A stretch of 64,000 nucleotides of DNA from Leucobacter denitrificans (GTDB lineage Bacteria; Actinomycetota; Actinomycetes; Actinomycetales; Microbacteriaceae). The stretch is from positions 2,340,303-2,404,302 of the forward strand of contig NZ_CP060716.1 of assembly GCF_014396385.1 (NCBI RefSeq), read 5' to 3'. The position numbers were made by a program, and so were the translations under genes. Below are positions 17,099-26,610 of the stretch, one piece after another; positions within the stretch are counted from its first letter, which is position 1, and the number at the start of each line of letters is the position of its first letter. The notes under the pieces are model-generated. The model ran no database searches. It was given only the letters and a program-made list of their open reading frames with translations, and had not been told where the DNA came from.

Positions 17099-18493
17099 TT
17101 AGATCTTCGACGAAGCGTCTTTCAGTACGCTGCGCAGAATGCCACCGATCTCAGCGAACTCAGCCGGACCAATGGTCAGCGGCGGAGCGAGCTGGATGAC
17201 GGGGTCTCCACGGTCGTCGGCGCGGCAGTAGAGGCCGGCGTCCCAGAGTGCAGGGGAGAGGTAGTCGCGGAGGAGCCTGTCTGACTCTTCCTCGTTGAAC
17301 GTCTCCTTGGTTGACTTGTCCTTCACGAGCTCGATGCCGAAGAAGTAACCTTCACCGCGCACGTCGCCAACGATATCAATGTCGAGCAGCTTCTCGAGCT
17401 CGGCACGGAACAGCGGGCTGTTCTCGCGGACACGACCGTTCAGGTCTTCTTCTTCGAAAATATCGAAGTTGGCGAGTGCCGCAGCTGCTGCCGCAGGGTG
17501 ACCAGCGAAGGTGAAGCCGTGGTAGAACGTGTTCTCGACTGAGTTGAACGGCTCCGATACCTTGTCAGAAACGACCATCGCACCGAGGGGAACATAGCCC
17601 GAGGTGATGCCCTTTGCCGAGGTGATGATGTCAGGCTCGTAACCGAGTGCCTTCGATGCAAAGAACTCGCCAACGCGACCGTAAGCACAGATAACCTCAT
17701 CAGATACGAGAAGCACATCGTACTGATCGCAGATCTCGCGAACGCGCTTGAAGTATCCGGGGGGAGGTGGGAAGCAGCCTCCCGAGTTCTGTACCGGTTC
17801 GAGAAAGACTGCCGCAACAGTGTCTTCGCCCTCGAACAGGATTGCCTCTTCGATGCGGTTCGCAGCCCACTGACCGAATGCCTCAAGGTCGTCAGACGGG
17901 GCACCCATCTCTTCAGCGCGGTAGAAGTTCGTGTTTGGAACGCGGTGCCCACCCGGGGTGAGTGGTTCGTAGAACTTCTTCATGTCGGGGATGCCGGTGA
18001 TAGCCAGGGCGCCCTGCGGGGTGCCGTGGTAAGCGACAGATCGCGAGATGACCTTGTGCTTCATGGGCTTGCCCTGGATCTTCCAGTAGTGCTTCGCCAG
18101 CTTGAACGCCGACTCCACAGCTTCGCCACCACCGGTGGTGAAGAAGACTTTGTTCATCTCGCCGGGGGCGTACGAAGAGATACGCTCTGACAGTTCGATC
18201 GCAGCGGGGTGAGCATACGACCAGATCGGCATAAAGTCGAGCTGCTTCATTTGCTTAGCCGCGGCGTCGACGATGCGCTGGCGCCCGTGACCTGCGTTGA
18301 CTACGAAGAGGCCAGCGAGGCCGTCGATGTATTCCTTGCCTGCGGCATCGTAGATGTGATGCCCCTCGGCGCGGGTGATGACGGGGATGCCGTCGTTTAG
18401 AACCTTGCGGTTGGTGAAGTGCGGCCACATGTGGCGCTTGGCCGAAGCCTGGAGCGCAGCAGTGTCGACCGCAGCGGTTGGATCATAAGACAT
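17099..18493 (-). CDS. Class III aminotransferase, probably putrescine/omega-amine:pyruvate type
   Basis: PLP-dependent omega-aminotransferase, 464 residues. Features are HHIYDAAGKEYIDGLAGLFVVN, the FFTTGGGEAVESAFKLA cofactor loop (about 117-133), LLVSDEVICAYGR (Asp for the pyridine nitrogen, about 265) and the PLP lysine K294 in TSAKGITSGYVPLGAM. It starts 2 bases after the stop of the Lrp-type regulator, so the two are co-transcribed, and it is divergent from a PotDABC-type polyamine importer. That context favours putrescine or another polyamine as amino donor, an inference; beta-alanine or GABA would be alternatives. Confidence 0.88.
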   Translation of the reverse strand: MSYDPTAAVDTAALQASAKRHMWPHFTNRKVLNDGIPVITRAEGHHIYDAAGKEYIDGLAGLFVVNAGHGRQRIVDAAAKQMKQLDFMPIWSYAHPAAIELSERISSYAPGEMNKVFFTTGGGEAVESAFKLAKHYWKIQGKPMKHKVISRSVAYHGTPQGALAITGIPDMKKFYEPLTPGGHRVPNTNFYRAEEMGAPSDDLEAFGQWAANRIEEAILFEGEDTVAAVFLEPVQNSGGCFPPPPGYFKRVREICDQYDVLLVSDEVICAYGRVGEFFASKALGYEPDIITSAKGITSGYVPLGAMVVSDKVSEPFNSVENTFYHGFTFAGHPAAAAAALANFDIFEEEDLNGRVRENSPLFRAELEKLLDIDIVGDVRGEGYFFGIELVKDKSTKETFNEEESDRLLRDYLSPALWDAGLYCRADDRGDPVIQLAPPLTIGPAEFAEIGGILRSVLKDASSKI

Positions 18494-18495
18494 GA

Positions 18496-18963
18496 TTATC
18501 TCGTTCCCCAGTCGTATTTCTGTTTGTTGAGTTGGAGGTAGACGAACGTCTCTGTACCGGAGACGCCCTCGACGTTCCTGATCTTTTCGTTCAGGAGACC
18601 AATGAGCGCATCGTCGTTCTCGCAGACGACCTCGGCGAGGATATCGAAGGAGCCTGCGCTGAGCACAACGTAGCTCACTTCTTCAAACTCGGCGAGACGG
18701 TCGGCGACGACCCGGGTGTCGCCTGAAACGCGGATACCGAGCATTGCTTGTCGGTGAAAGCCGAGTCGCATCGGGTCGGTCACAGCAACGATCTGCATGA
18801 CCCCGGTATCCGTGAGTTTCTGAACGCGCTGCCTGACGGCCGCCTCGCTCAGGCCAACCGCCTTACCGATTTCAGCGTACGAACGGCGGCCATCGAGCTG
18901 GAGTTGCTCGATGATTGCCTTCGACGTTGAATCGAGTGATTGAGCATTGCGTTTGGTACTCAC
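18496..18963 (-). CDS. Lrp/AsnC family transcriptional regulator
   Basis: Small feast/famine regulator. The N-terminal AsnC HTH (about residues 10-60, IIEQLQLDGRRSYAEIGKAVGLSEAAVRQRVQKL region) is followed by the RAM/ACT-like ligand-binding domain to the end. I prefer GTG 18963 (155 residues) because it directly precedes the conserved part; TTG 18984 would add 7 residues. It forms an operon with the aminotransferase downstream and faces the polyamine importer, so it likely senses an amine or amino acid and controls both units. Confidence 0.9.
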   Translation of the reverse strand: MSTKRNAQSLDSTSKAIIEQLQLDGRRSYAEIGKAVGLSEAAVRQRVQKLTDTGVMQIVAVTDPMRLGFHRQAMLGIRVSGDTRVVADRLAEFEEVSYVVLSAGSFDILAEVVCENDDALIGLLNEKIRNVEGVSGTETFVYLQLNKQKYDWGTR

Positions 18964-18999
18964 GCTTCTGATTCTGGCAGTCAAACCCTAAAAAAGCAA

Positions 19000-19019
19000 A
19001 GGATTCCGTTGTGAATCCT
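19000..19019. promoter_or_regulatory. Candidate Lrp-family operator between regulator and polyamine importer
   Basis: Inverted repeat AGGATTC-CGTTGT-GAATCCT with perfect 7-bp arms, 36 bases upstream of the regulator GTG. It sits in the AT-rich part of the 284-bp divergent region. Assignment to the Lrp-type protein is by position only. The remaining intergenic sequence to 19247 holds promoters I could not place with confidence. Confidence 0.45.
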
Positions 19020-19247
19020 GAGAAATTATTACCATTTGGCCGCTATATAACGATGTATTGTCAATTTCCTCTAATGTAAGTCCCGCTGTTGTTTGCTTGG
19101 AATGTAACCGTTTCATGAAGATCTGGCGACGTGGGTGTCGCAATATTGGCATCACGCCTATTCATGTGCCATATTCAAGTGAACCCCGGACGGTGCTGCC
19201 AGGCATGCTTCCGGGCCTGTAGGTATCTCGAATCGAAGGAGAGCTCG

Positions 19248-20453
19248 ATGCCACGCCAAATTCCCGAAGACCCGATGGTGCGCAACATCATCCGTTTGTT
19301 GAACCAGCAAAAGTTCAGCCGTAGGCAATTGCTGCGCGGCGCCGGAGTTGCCGGAGCGAGTGCGGGGGCCCTGTCTCTTGCGGCTTGTGGAGCCGGTGGC
19401 GGCGGTGGCGGCAGCAGTGACGAGATCATCTGGGGTAACTGGACCTATTACCTTGACTTTGATGAGGAGACCGGCACGAATCCTACGCTCGAAGCGTTTA
19501 ATGAGACCTCAGACTTTCAGGTGCTGTACGTCGAAGACATCGACGACAACAACACGTTCTACGGAAAGATCAAGGACGCGCTGGCGCTCGACCAATTCAC
19601 TGGGTACGACGTCATTACGATGACTGACTGGATGAATGCGCGCCTCATTGATGCGGGGCAGATCCAAGAGTTCGACTATGCAAACCTGCCAAACGTCGAA
19701 AGTAACCTGCTCGAGTCGGAGTGGGAGGCACTCGCAGAGGATCAGGGGCGCAAGTTCACGATTCCGTGGCAGCTTCCGACGACCGGTTGGGCGTGGAACA
19801 AAGAGGCGTTCCCGAACGGCCTGCATACGCTCGACGATCTTCTCGATCCCGCGCTCAAGGGCAAGGTGCAGGTGCTCAGCGAGATGCGAGACACTATCGG
19901 CCTCATTATGGCTGGTCAGGGTGTAGACCCCGCGGGCGACTGGGGCGACACCGAATTCGACAACGCTATGGCGTGGTTGCAGGACGCGCTCGACAGCGGT
20001 CAGATCAACAACGTCAAGGGTAACGACTACACGCAAGACCTGCAGACCGGCACGATGCTCGCGGGCTTCGTCTGGTACGGCGACGTCGTCATGATGAACA
20101 CCGACCTCGGCGACCAGTGGGGCGTCGAGATTCCCGAGAGCGGCGGCATGATCGCGCGCGACTCCTTCACCGTTCCCAACGGAACTTCGGCTGAGAACAA
20201 GGCCAAGGTGGAAGAGCTCATCGACTACTACTACCAGCCAGAAGTCGCTGCTGAGGTCGCTGCCTATGTTGCGTACGTCACACCGGTTCAGGGCGCACAA
20301 GAAGCTATGCAGAATGTGGATCCGTCGCAGGTCGACAACCCCGCGATCTTCCCGACCGATGATGACTGGACCAGGCTCCGCCAGTTCCGTGCCCTTACCT
20401 CTGAGGAAGACAACCGGTACTCGACGGCATTCCAGCAGGCGTTGGGACTGTAA
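19248..20453 (+). CDS. potD: Spermidine/putrescine ABC transporter substrate-binding lipoprotein (PotD-like)
   Basis: Extracytoplasmic binding protein of the polyamine importer, 401 residues from ATG 19248, which has AAGGAGAGCTCG immediately upstream; an in-frame start at 19131 would add 39 atypical residues. The N-terminus carries a twin-arginine motif (SRRQLLRG, RR at 25-26) and a lipobox LAAC with Cys47, so it is probably a Tat-exported lipoprotein. A glycine-rich linker follows, then the PotD/PotF fold (EIIWGNWTYYLDFDEE, DVITMTDWM, TIPWQLPTTGWAWN). First gene of potD-potA-potB-potC. Confidence 0.92.
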   Translation: MPRQIPEDPMVRNIIRLLNQQKFSRRQLLRGAGVAGASAGALSLAACGAGGGGGGSSDEIIWGNWTYYLDFDEETGTNPTLEAFNETSDFQVLYVEDIDDNNTFYGKIKDALALDQFTGYDVITMTDWMNARLIDAGQIQEFDYANLPNVESNLLESEWEALAEDQGRKFTIPWQLPTTGWAWNKEAFPNGLHTLDDLLDPALKGKVQVLSEMRDTIGLIMAGQGVDPAGDWGDTEFDNAMAWLQDALDSGQINNVKGNDYTQDLQTGTMLAGFVWYGDVVMMNTDLGDQWGVEIPESGGMIARDSFTVPNGTSAENKAKVEELIDYYYQPEVAAEVAAYVAYVTPVQGAQEAMQNVDPSQVDNPAIFPTDDDWTRLRQFRALTSEEDNRYSTAFQQALGL

Positions 20454-20456
20454 CGC

Positions 20457-21638
20457 ATGGCAAGTCACGAATTGAAACAGTCCGGAGCGGATCTTCGGCT
20501 GACCGGTATCCAGAAGCGTTTTCCTGGGTTTACCGCGATTGAGAATCTCGATCTCGAGATTCCAGCGGGTTCCTTCTTTGCGCTGCTTGGTCCGTCAGGC
20601 TGCGGTAAGACAACCACGCTTCGCGTCATCGCTGGGCTTGAGGATCCGACTGCGGGTCAGGTGCTCATTGGCGGAAACGATGTCACCGCGCTGAAACCGC
20701 ACAAACGGCCGGTGAACACCGTGTTCCAGTCCTATGCGCTGTTCCCGCACATGTCGATTCTCGAGAATGTTGCTTTTGGTCTGCGGCGCCGAAAGATCGG
20801 CGACCCAGTAGCCAAAGCACACGAGGCGCTCAAACTCGTCGAACTCGACCACGTTGCTGACCGCAAGCCGGCTCAGCTCTCGGGTGGTCAGCAGCAGCGT
20901 GTCGCGCTTGCGCGTGCAATCGTGAACAGGCCCGCCCTGCTCCTGCTTGATGAACCGCTCGGTGCACTCGATCTCAAGTTGCGTCGTCAGATGCAACAAG
21001 AGCTCAAGCAGATTCAGCAAGAGGTCGGTCTCACCTTCCTCCACGTCACTCACGACCAGGAAGAAGCCATGACTATGGCAGACACCGTCGCAGTGATGAA
21101 TAAGGGGCGGATCGAGCAGATGGGGGCTCCTGAAGAGCTCTATGAACTACCGAAAACGGTGTTCGTTGCGAACTTCCTCGGGCAGTCGAACCTGCTCACG
21201 GTCGATGTAGTTGGTGGAAACGATCAGGCGATCCACACCACGCTCGCTGGGGGAGGTGGATCGAGGATTTCGATCGCGCGCACCCGAACTGAGCGAGACA
21301 GCGGAACGATCACTGTCGGTGTGCGGCCTGAGAAATTGCGCATGCATCAGTCTGCGCCTGCCGAGGACCCGGGCATCAATGTCATCGGACCGGGCCGAAT
21401 CACTGACGTGTCGTTCATCGGTGTGAGCACCCAATACACCGTCGAAGTTCCGGGAATCGGCAACGTTGAGGTGTTTGCGCAGAACCTCGAGGCGGGCCCA
21501 GTCGGGCATCTCGGCGATGAGGTTTGGCTCAGCTGGCTCGTGGAGCACACGTTCGGTCTCGCTGATGATCACCTCGAGACCGGTGCGCTCACGACCGAGT
21601 ACTCAACGCAGGTGATTGCGGCCCAGGCAGCGGAATAG
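20457..21638 (+). CDS. potA: Polyamine ABC transporter ATP-binding protein (PotA-like)
   Basis: ATPase that energises polyamine import, 393 residues. Walker A GPSGCGKTT (about 45-53), Q-loop region NTVFQSYALFPHM, signature LSGGQQQRVALARA (about 141-154), Walker B LLLLDEPLGALD and the switch His in HVTHDQEEA are all present. A C-terminal TOBE regulatory domain covers about residues 290-375. It starts 3 bases after the potD stop and is followed 10 bases later by the first permease. Confidence 0.95.
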   Translation: MASHELKQSGADLRLTGIQKRFPGFTAIENLDLEIPAGSFFALLGPSGCGKTTTLRVIAGLEDPTAGQVLIGGNDVTALKPHKRPVNTVFQSYALFPHMSILENVAFGLRRRKIGDPVAKAHEALKLVELDHVADRKPAQLSGGQQQRVALARAIVNRPALLLLDEPLGALDLKLRRQMQQELKQIQQEVGLTFLHVTHDQEEAMTMADTVAVMNKGRIEQMGAPEELYELPKTVFVANFLGQSNLLTVDVVGGNDQAIHTTLAGGGGSRISIARTRTERDSGTITVGVRPEKLRMHQSAPAEDPGINVIGPGRITDVSFIGVSTQYTVEVPGIGNVEVFAQNLEAGPVGHLGDEVWLSWLVEHTFGLADDHLETGALTTEYSTQVIAAQAAE

Positions 21639-21648
21639 GTGAGCGCAC

Positions 21649-22509
21649 ATGGCATTTACCGCATTTTCCCAATCGGCGAAGGTGGTCGATCAAGCACCCA
21701 AGAGTAAGTCGTGGATTGCGCTTATTCTGCTTGCTCCTGGCATCGCCTACATGCTGCTGTTCTTCGTGGCTCCGTTTATTCAGCTTGCAATCACGTCGTT
21801 GCAGGCACCAGCCGAGGGGCACGGCATCGGGCAGTATGTTGCCGGTCTCGAGTTCATCAACTACTGGGATGCTATTCAGCAGTACTGGCCACAACTTGTT
21901 AGGTCATTCATTTATGCAGTGATCGCGACAATTATTGGTCTGCTTATCAGCTACCCGCTCGCGTATTTGCTGGGTGTGACGTTGCGTAACCGAGCGATGT
22001 TGCAAGGAATCTTGCTCATCCTCGTCGTTGCACCGTTCTTCATCAGCATGCTGCTCCGTACGCTCGCTTGGAAGTCGATTCTTCCGGTCGAGTTCATCGG
22101 CACAGACGGCTCGGTTATCTTCGGTCTGATCTACAACTTCATTCCGTTTATGGTGCTGCCGATGTTCGCATCACTGCAGGCACTCGATCTGCGCCTCGTA
22201 GAAGCGGGAACCGATCTCTACGCTTCACCGGTCACGGTGTTTCGTAAGGTCACGCTTCCGCTCTCGATGCCTGGTGTTGTTTCGGGAACGCTTTTGAGCT
22301 TCATTCCGATGTCTGGTGACTTCGTCGTGGCATCTCGAAGCTTCTTGGGTAGTACCGACACAGCGATGATCGGTAACGTCATCGAGTCGAACTTCCTGCA
22401 GACGCAGAACTATCCGATGGCTGCATCACTTTCGATCATTCTCATGCTCGCAATTTTGATTATCGTCGCAACGTATGTGCGTAGGAGCGGGGCGGAGGAT
22501 CTGCTGTGA
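21649..22509 (+). CDS. potB: Polyamine ABC transporter permease (PotB-like)
   Basis: Inner-membrane channel subunit with about 6 transmembrane helices, 286 residues. The EAA loop that docks on the ATPase is visible as EAGTDLYASPVTVFRKVTLPLSMPG (residues about 185-209; key residues E-A-G and the LP-x-x-x-PG end). The N-terminal APGIAYMLLFFVAPFI helix is typical for PotB/PotH. Its end overlaps the GTG of the next permease by 4 bases. Confidence 0.92.
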   Translation: MAFTAFSQSAKVVDQAPKSKSWIALILLAPGIAYMLLFFVAPFIQLAITSLQAPAEGHGIGQYVAGLEFINYWDAIQQYWPQLVRSFIYAVIATIIGLLISYPLAYLLGVTLRNRAMLQGILLILVVAPFFISMLLRTLAWKSILPVEFIGTDGSVIFGLIYNFIPFMVLPMFASLQALDLRLVEAGTDLYASPVTVFRKVTLPLSMPGVVSGTLLSFIPMSGDFVVASRSFLGSTDTAMIGNVIESNFLQTQNYPMAASLSIILMLAILIIVATYVRRSGAEDLL

Positions 22510-23309
22510 AAAAGTTTGGCCTTGGCAAAGCTCTGGTACCCGTTGTCAGTGGTATCACGCTCATTTATCTGCTGCTCCCGATTGCCTACGTTGTCGCGTT
22601 CTCGTTTAACGCGCGAAGAGGTCGCAACAACATTCTGTGGAATGGGTTCTCGCTACAAAACTGGCAGAACCCGTGTGGTGCGCCGCAGGTGTGTACGGCG
22701 TTTGGCAACTCGATTCTCGTTGGTGTCATTGCGACCGTCATAGCTACGGTTCTCGGCACCATGATTGCGATTGCGCTCGTTCGTTACAAGTTCAAAGGGC
22801 GTTCGACGGTCAGCCTGCTGCTCTTCACGCCGATGGCAACCCCAGAGGTCGTGCTCGGTGCTGGTCTCGCTGCGCAATTCCTGCTCGCGGGTGTCGAGAA
22901 GGGGATCGGAACGATCATTCTCGCGCACACGATGTTCTGCATCTCATATGTGGTGGTCGCGGTGAAGGCTCGTGTGGCCTCACTGAACCCCGCAATTGAA
23001 GAGGCGGGCAGGGATCTCTACGGATCACCGACGCAGGTGTTCTTCAGGGTGACATTGCCTATGCTCATGCCTGGCATCATCGGCGCGGCGCTGCTCAGTT
23101 TCGCTCTGTCGTTCGATGACTTCATCATCACGAACTTCAACTCTGGTACCGCGACAACCTTCCCGAAGTTCATTTATATTTCGGCGCTGAAGGGTGTCCC
23201 GGCACAGGCGAATGTGCTCGCATCGATGGTGTTCTTCGGAGCGCTGCTCTTGGTGATCATTGTGCAGCTTGTGAACATCAACCGGGCGAAACGTCTCGCG
23301 AAGATATAG
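22506..23309 (+). CDS. potC: Polyamine ABC transporter permease (PotC-like)
   Basis: Second channel subunit, 267 residues and about 6 helices. It has the EAA loop (EEAGRDLYGSPTQVFFRVTL then PMLMPG, about 173-199) and the PotC/PotI-type LSFALSFDDFIITNF segment. GTG 22506 overlaps the potB stop (GTGA), so translation is coupled. It is the last gene of the operon; a perfect 10-bp stem terminator follows. Confidence 0.92.
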   Translation: MKKFGLGKALVPVVSGITLIYLLLPIAYVVAFSFNARRGRNNILWNGFSLQNWQNPCGAPQVCTAFGNSILVGVIATVIATVLGTMIAIALVRYKFKGRSTVSLLLFTPMATPEVVLGAGLAAQFLLAGVEKGIGTIILAHTMFCISYVVVAVKARVASLNPAIEEAGRDLYGSPTQVFFRVTLPMLMPGIIGAALLSFALSFDDFIITNFNSGTATTFPKFIYISALKGVPAQANVLASMVFFGALLLVIIVQLVNINRAKRLAKI

Positions 23310-23336
23310 AGGCGCCTGGCGAGAATAGGTGGCTGA

Positions 23337-23373
23337 GAGACCGGGTGGTGACGTTCACTACCCGGTCTCTTGC
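23337..23373 (+). terminator. Rho-independent terminator of the pot operon
   Basis: Arms GAGACCGGGT (23337-23346) and ACCCGGTCTC (23360-23369), then TTGCTTTG. Confidence 0.88.
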
Positions 23374-23407
23374 TTTGTGGAGGCACCCAGGCTTCATCGC
23401 AGGCAGG

Positions 23408-23413
23408 TAAACT
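23408..23413 (+). promoter_or_regulatory. Candidate -10 of prfB
   Basis: TAAACT 9 bases upstream of the prfB ATG; the same GTAAACTGGG string occurs before serA (42396-42405). Confidence 0.35.
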
Positions 23414-23422
23414 GGGTGGATC

Positions 23423-24526
23423 ATGCTCGATCAGGACTTTTCCGCACATATTCGCGCGCTCCGCGCAACCTACGCCGACATCGCTGAGGTGACGGATCTG
23501 CCAAAGCTCGATCGAGAGATTGCTGAGCTTGAGGAGCAGGCAGCTGCCCCTGATCTTTGGGACGATCCTGAGGTCGCACAGAAGGTCACGAGCGGTCTTT
23601 CGCACCGCATCGCCCGAGTCAAGCGAGTGAGGGGTGTCGAGAGCCGAATCGACGACCTTGAGGTGCTCGCCGAACTCGCAGAGTCTGAGGACGATGCCGA
23701 GACAGAGTCTGAAGTCATGTCCGAGCTCGCAGCTCTCGAGTCGCAAATGCAAGAGCTCGAAGTTCAGACGCTTTTGTCTGGTGAATACGACGAGAATTCG
23801 GCGGTGGTGACGATCCGCTCGGGGGCGGGCGGAGACGATGCGACCGACTTCGCCGAGATGCTCATGCGCATGTACCTGCGCTGGGCTGAAGATCGCGGCT
23901 ACTCTACGAAAGTGCTCGACACTTCGTACGCGGAAGGCGCGGGAATTAAATCGGCGACATTCGAGGTTGACGCCCCGTACGCGTTTGGCACGCTGTCGGT
24001 TGAGGCCGGCACTCACCGCCTCGCCCGTATTAGCCCGTTCGGCTCCGCAGACAAGCGGCAAACGAGTTTCGCTGCAGTCGAGGTGATTCCACTGCTCGAA
24101 GAGGCGACAGAGGTCGAGATTCCCGAGAACGACATCCGTGTCGACGTGTTCCGTTCGAGCGGCCCGGGCGGTCAGTCGGTGAATACGACCGACTCAGCGG
24201 TGCGCATCACGCATATTCCCACTGGGATCGTGATCTCGATGCAGAACGAGAAGAGCCAGATCCAGAACCGCGCTGCCGCGATGCGTCTGTTGCAGGCGAG
24301 GCTTCTGCTGCAACAGCGCGAAGAAGAGGCGGCGAAGAAGAAGGAACTCGCGGGAACCATCACTGCGAGTTGGGGAGACCAGATCCGCTCGTACTTTCTC
24401 TACGGTCAACAACTCGTGAAGGATCTGCGTACCGGATTCGAATCGACTCAGCCCGATGCGGTCTTCGACGGAGATCTCGACGGGTTCATCGCAGCGGGCA
24501 TTCGCTGGCGCTCGCTCAATAAGTAA
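23423..24526 (+). CDS. prfB: Peptide chain release factor 2
   Basis: Class I release factor recognising UGA and UAA. The stop-codon reading tripeptide SPF is at residues 204-206 and the peptidyl-hydrolysis GGQ at 249-251 ([16 protein letters not shown]). The 367 residues are in one uninterrupted frame, so the programmed +1 frameshift found in many bacteria is absent. It precedes ftsE, the usual actinobacterial order. Confidence 0.97.
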   Translation: MLDQDFSAHIRALRATYADIAEVTDLPKLDREIAELEEQAAAPDLWDDPEVAQKVTSGLSHRIARVKRVRGVESRIDDLEVLAELAESEDDAETESEVMSELAALESQMQELEVQTLLSGEYDENSAVVTIRSGAGGDDATDFAEMLMRMYLRWAEDRGYSTKVLDTSYAEGAGIKSATFEVDAPYAFGTLSVEAGTHRLARISPFGSADKRQTSFAAVEVIPLLEEATEVEIPENDIRVDVFRSSGPGGQSVNTTDSAVRITHIPTGIVISMQNEKSQIQNRAAAMRLLQARLLLQQREEEAAKKKELAGTITASWGDQIRSYFLYGQQLVKDLRTGFESTQPDAVFDGDLDGFIAAGIRWRSLNK

Positions 24527-24619
24527 TCACTGGCAAACTCACAGGGTTCGCGACAAAGCGTGAAACTCGCGCGCGCCTGAGCTTGAAGTCGGGTTACGAC
24601 GCGTATTCTCAGTTGCGTC

Positions 24620-25636
24620 ATGATCCTCTTTGAAAACGTCACCAAGAAATACCGCGGCACCCAAAAGCCCGCGCTCGACGCCGTCAGCCTTCAGGTTGAC
24701 CGCGGTGAGTTCGTGTTTATTGTGGGCGCTTCGGGATCCGGTAAATCAAGCTGCCTACGGCTTATTCTGCGTGAGGATCAGCCGACCTCCGGCCAGATCC
24801 ACGTCGCTGGCCAGGACCTGAGCAAGATTTCGTCGCGCAAGGTGCCGTACTTCCGGCGCGGTGTCGGCACTGTGTTCCAGGATTTCCGGCTGCTTGCGAA
24901 CAAGACCGTGTTCGATAATGTCGCATTCACGCTCCAGGTGATTGGCAAGTCGAGAGGCTTCATTCAGGAAGCGGTGCCCGACACCCTTGAGATGGTCGGC
25001 TTGGCGGGCAAGGCGAAACGCTACCCTCATGAGCTTTCGGGCGGTGAGCAACAGCGCGTTGCGATCGCTCGAGCGATCGTTAACAAGCCTGCGATTTTGC
25101 TCGCTGACGAGCCCACGGGAAACCTCGATCCAGCTACGAGCCTCGGCATCATGCAACTTCTCAAGGCAATCAACGCGTCTGGAACAACCGTGGTGATGGC
25201 TACCCACGAGGCAACGTTCGTGGACATCATGCAGCAGCGCGTCATCGAGCTCTCCCAGGGCGTCATTGTGCGCGACGAAGTCGGTGGTGGATACGGGCAA
25301 ACGGCCTCGATTCCTGTTGCCGAGCTGTCTGAGCAGGGTGCCCAAGTTCTGCGAACCACCGAAGCCGTCGTGCGATCGGCGCTTTCGCCAGAGCCTGATG
25401 CGAGCTATGTGTCTGCGGGGTCAGTGTCTCAGCCGACGCAAGCAGAGAACGTGTCACCCCCGCCACCAGATGCTGAATCCGAGAATAGGATTCCTGCATT
25501 CCTTGAACAAGAAGAGCAGCAGACGTCAGCCGAGCAGGAAGAGAGCCCGGTACAGATCGTTGAATCCGGTGGGTTCGCCGAACGGCTCGGGCTCAGTGAA
25601 GACGAAGATCATGGGAATGTGGGGCCGGTTCGATGA
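24620..25636 (+). CDS. ftsE: Cell division ATP-binding protein FtsE with long acidic C-terminal extension
   Basis: ABC-type ATPase that works with FtsX at the division site to control peptidoglycan hydrolases. Walker A GASGSGKSS (36-44), signature ELSGGEQQRVAIARAIV (about 138-154) and Walker B ILLADEPTGNLD are intact. The core normally ends near residue 225-230; here about 110 extra residues, rich in Glu, Gln, Ser and Pro, bring it to 338. The tail has no recognisable domain and looks disordered. It is followed by ftsX with an ATGA overlap. Confidence 0.95.
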   Translation: MILFENVTKKYRGTQKPALDAVSLQVDRGEFVFIVGASGSGKSSCLRLILREDQPTSGQIHVAGQDLSKISSRKVPYFRRGVGTVFQDFRLLANKTVFDNVAFTLQVIGKSRGFIQEAVPDTLEMVGLAGKAKRYPHELSGGEQQRVAIARAIVNKPAILLADEPTGNLDPATSLGIMQLLKAINASGTTVVMATHEATFVDIMQQRVIELSQGVIVRDEVGGGYGQTASIPVAELSEQGAQVLRTTEAVVRSALSPEPDASYVSAGSVSQPTQAENVSPPPPDAESENRIPAFLEQEEQQTSAEQEESPVQIVESGGFAERLGLSEDEDHGNVGPVR

Positions 25637-26547
25637 GGTTTAGGCTCGTACTCGGCGAGGTGTGGAACGGCCTGCGTCGCAATCTTTCCGTGGTCATTTC
25701 TGTGATCCTGGTGACCTGTGTATCGCTCACCTTCGTGGGTGCCGCGATTATCATGCAGTTGCAGGTGCAGCAAATGAAATCGTTCTGGTATGACCGAGCG
25801 CAGGTGGCTGTCTACCTCTGTACGGAATACGACCGCAGTGCCACGTGTGATGGCAATGATGCTGGCCAGGAACAGATCGACGAAGTTGAAAAGGCGCTGA
25901 ATTCTGAAGTCTTGGCGCCATACATCGAAGACTTCTTCTTCCTCAATCACGAGCAGGCGTTCGAAGAGTTCCAGAAGCAGTTCGAGGGCAACCCCATTCT
26001 TGAGGTGACTCGTGCTGAGCAGCTCAATCAGACGTTTTGGGTGAAGCTCAAGGATCCCTCGAAGGCAACGATCATTGCCGAGACGTTTACGGGGATCCCG
26101 GGGGTGCAGAGCGTGAAGGATCAGCAGAGCCTTCTCGATCGAATCTTCCTGTTCCTCGGCGCAGCGAGTTACACGGCGATTGCCATCGCGGGCCTCATGC
26201 TCATCGCGGCGATGCTGCTCATTTCTACGACGATTCGGCTCTCCGCGTTCTCGCGACGACGTGAAATTGGCATCATGAGACTGGTTGGTGCTTCCAACAG
26301 ATTCATTCAAACGCCGTTCATTCTCGAGGGAATCATTGCGGCACTCATCGGTGCGGTGCTCGCGAGCGTGGCGTCGCTTGCGGTGGTGAAGTTCTTCGTG
26401 CAGGGGTTCCTCGTTCGAGAGGTTCCATTCACCAGTTACATCACCGTGGAGCAGTCGCTCATTGTCCCACCGATCCTCATCGGCCTCGGCATCATTCTCT
26501 CTGCAATTGCAGCGAAGATCGCGATTACGAGATACCTGCGGGTGTAG
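25633..26547 (+). CDS. ftsX: Cell division permease-like protein FtsX
   Basis: Membrane partner of FtsE that transmits the ATPase signal to extracellular wall hydrolases. The N-terminal transmembrane helix is at about 20-43, the extracellular domain spans about 45-165, and three more helices follow (about 175-205, 220-250, 270-295). Two cysteines (YLCTEYDRSATCDG, about residues 58 and 68) in the extracellular domain could form a disulfide. 304 residues, coupled to ftsE. Related hydrolase candidates include the M23 protein at 59.5 kb, but a link is only conjecture. Confidence 0.95.
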   Translation: MRFRLVLGEVWNGLRRNLSVVISVILVTCVSLTFVGAAIIMQLQVQQMKSFWYDRAQVAVYLCTEYDRSATCDGNDAGQEQIDEVEKALNSEVLAPYIEDFFFLNHEQAFEEFQKQFEGNPILEVTRAEQLNQTFWVKLKDPSKATIIAETFTGIPGVQSVKDQQSLLDRIFLFLGAASYTAIAIAGLMLIAAMLLISTTIRLSAFSRRREIGIMRLVGASNRFIQTPFILEGIIAALIGAVLASVASLAVVKFFVQGFLVREVPFTSYITVEQSLIVPPILIGLGIILSAIAAKIAITRYLRV

Positions 26548-26564
26548 GTGAACCGCTCGCCGTG

Positions 26565-26570
26565 TAGGCT
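26565..26570 (+). promoter_or_regulatory. Candidate -10 of smpB
   Basis: TAGGCT 40 bases upstream of the smpB GTG, giving a short leader with AAAGGAG. Confidence 0.4.
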
Positions 26571-26610
26571 AGACCCTTGCTGTCAGTACGCTCGGCGAAA
26601 GGAGTGAATC

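Noticed and set aside
23423-24526. Programmed +1 frameshift in prfB
   Set aside because: The gene is one continuous frame with no early in-frame UGA.
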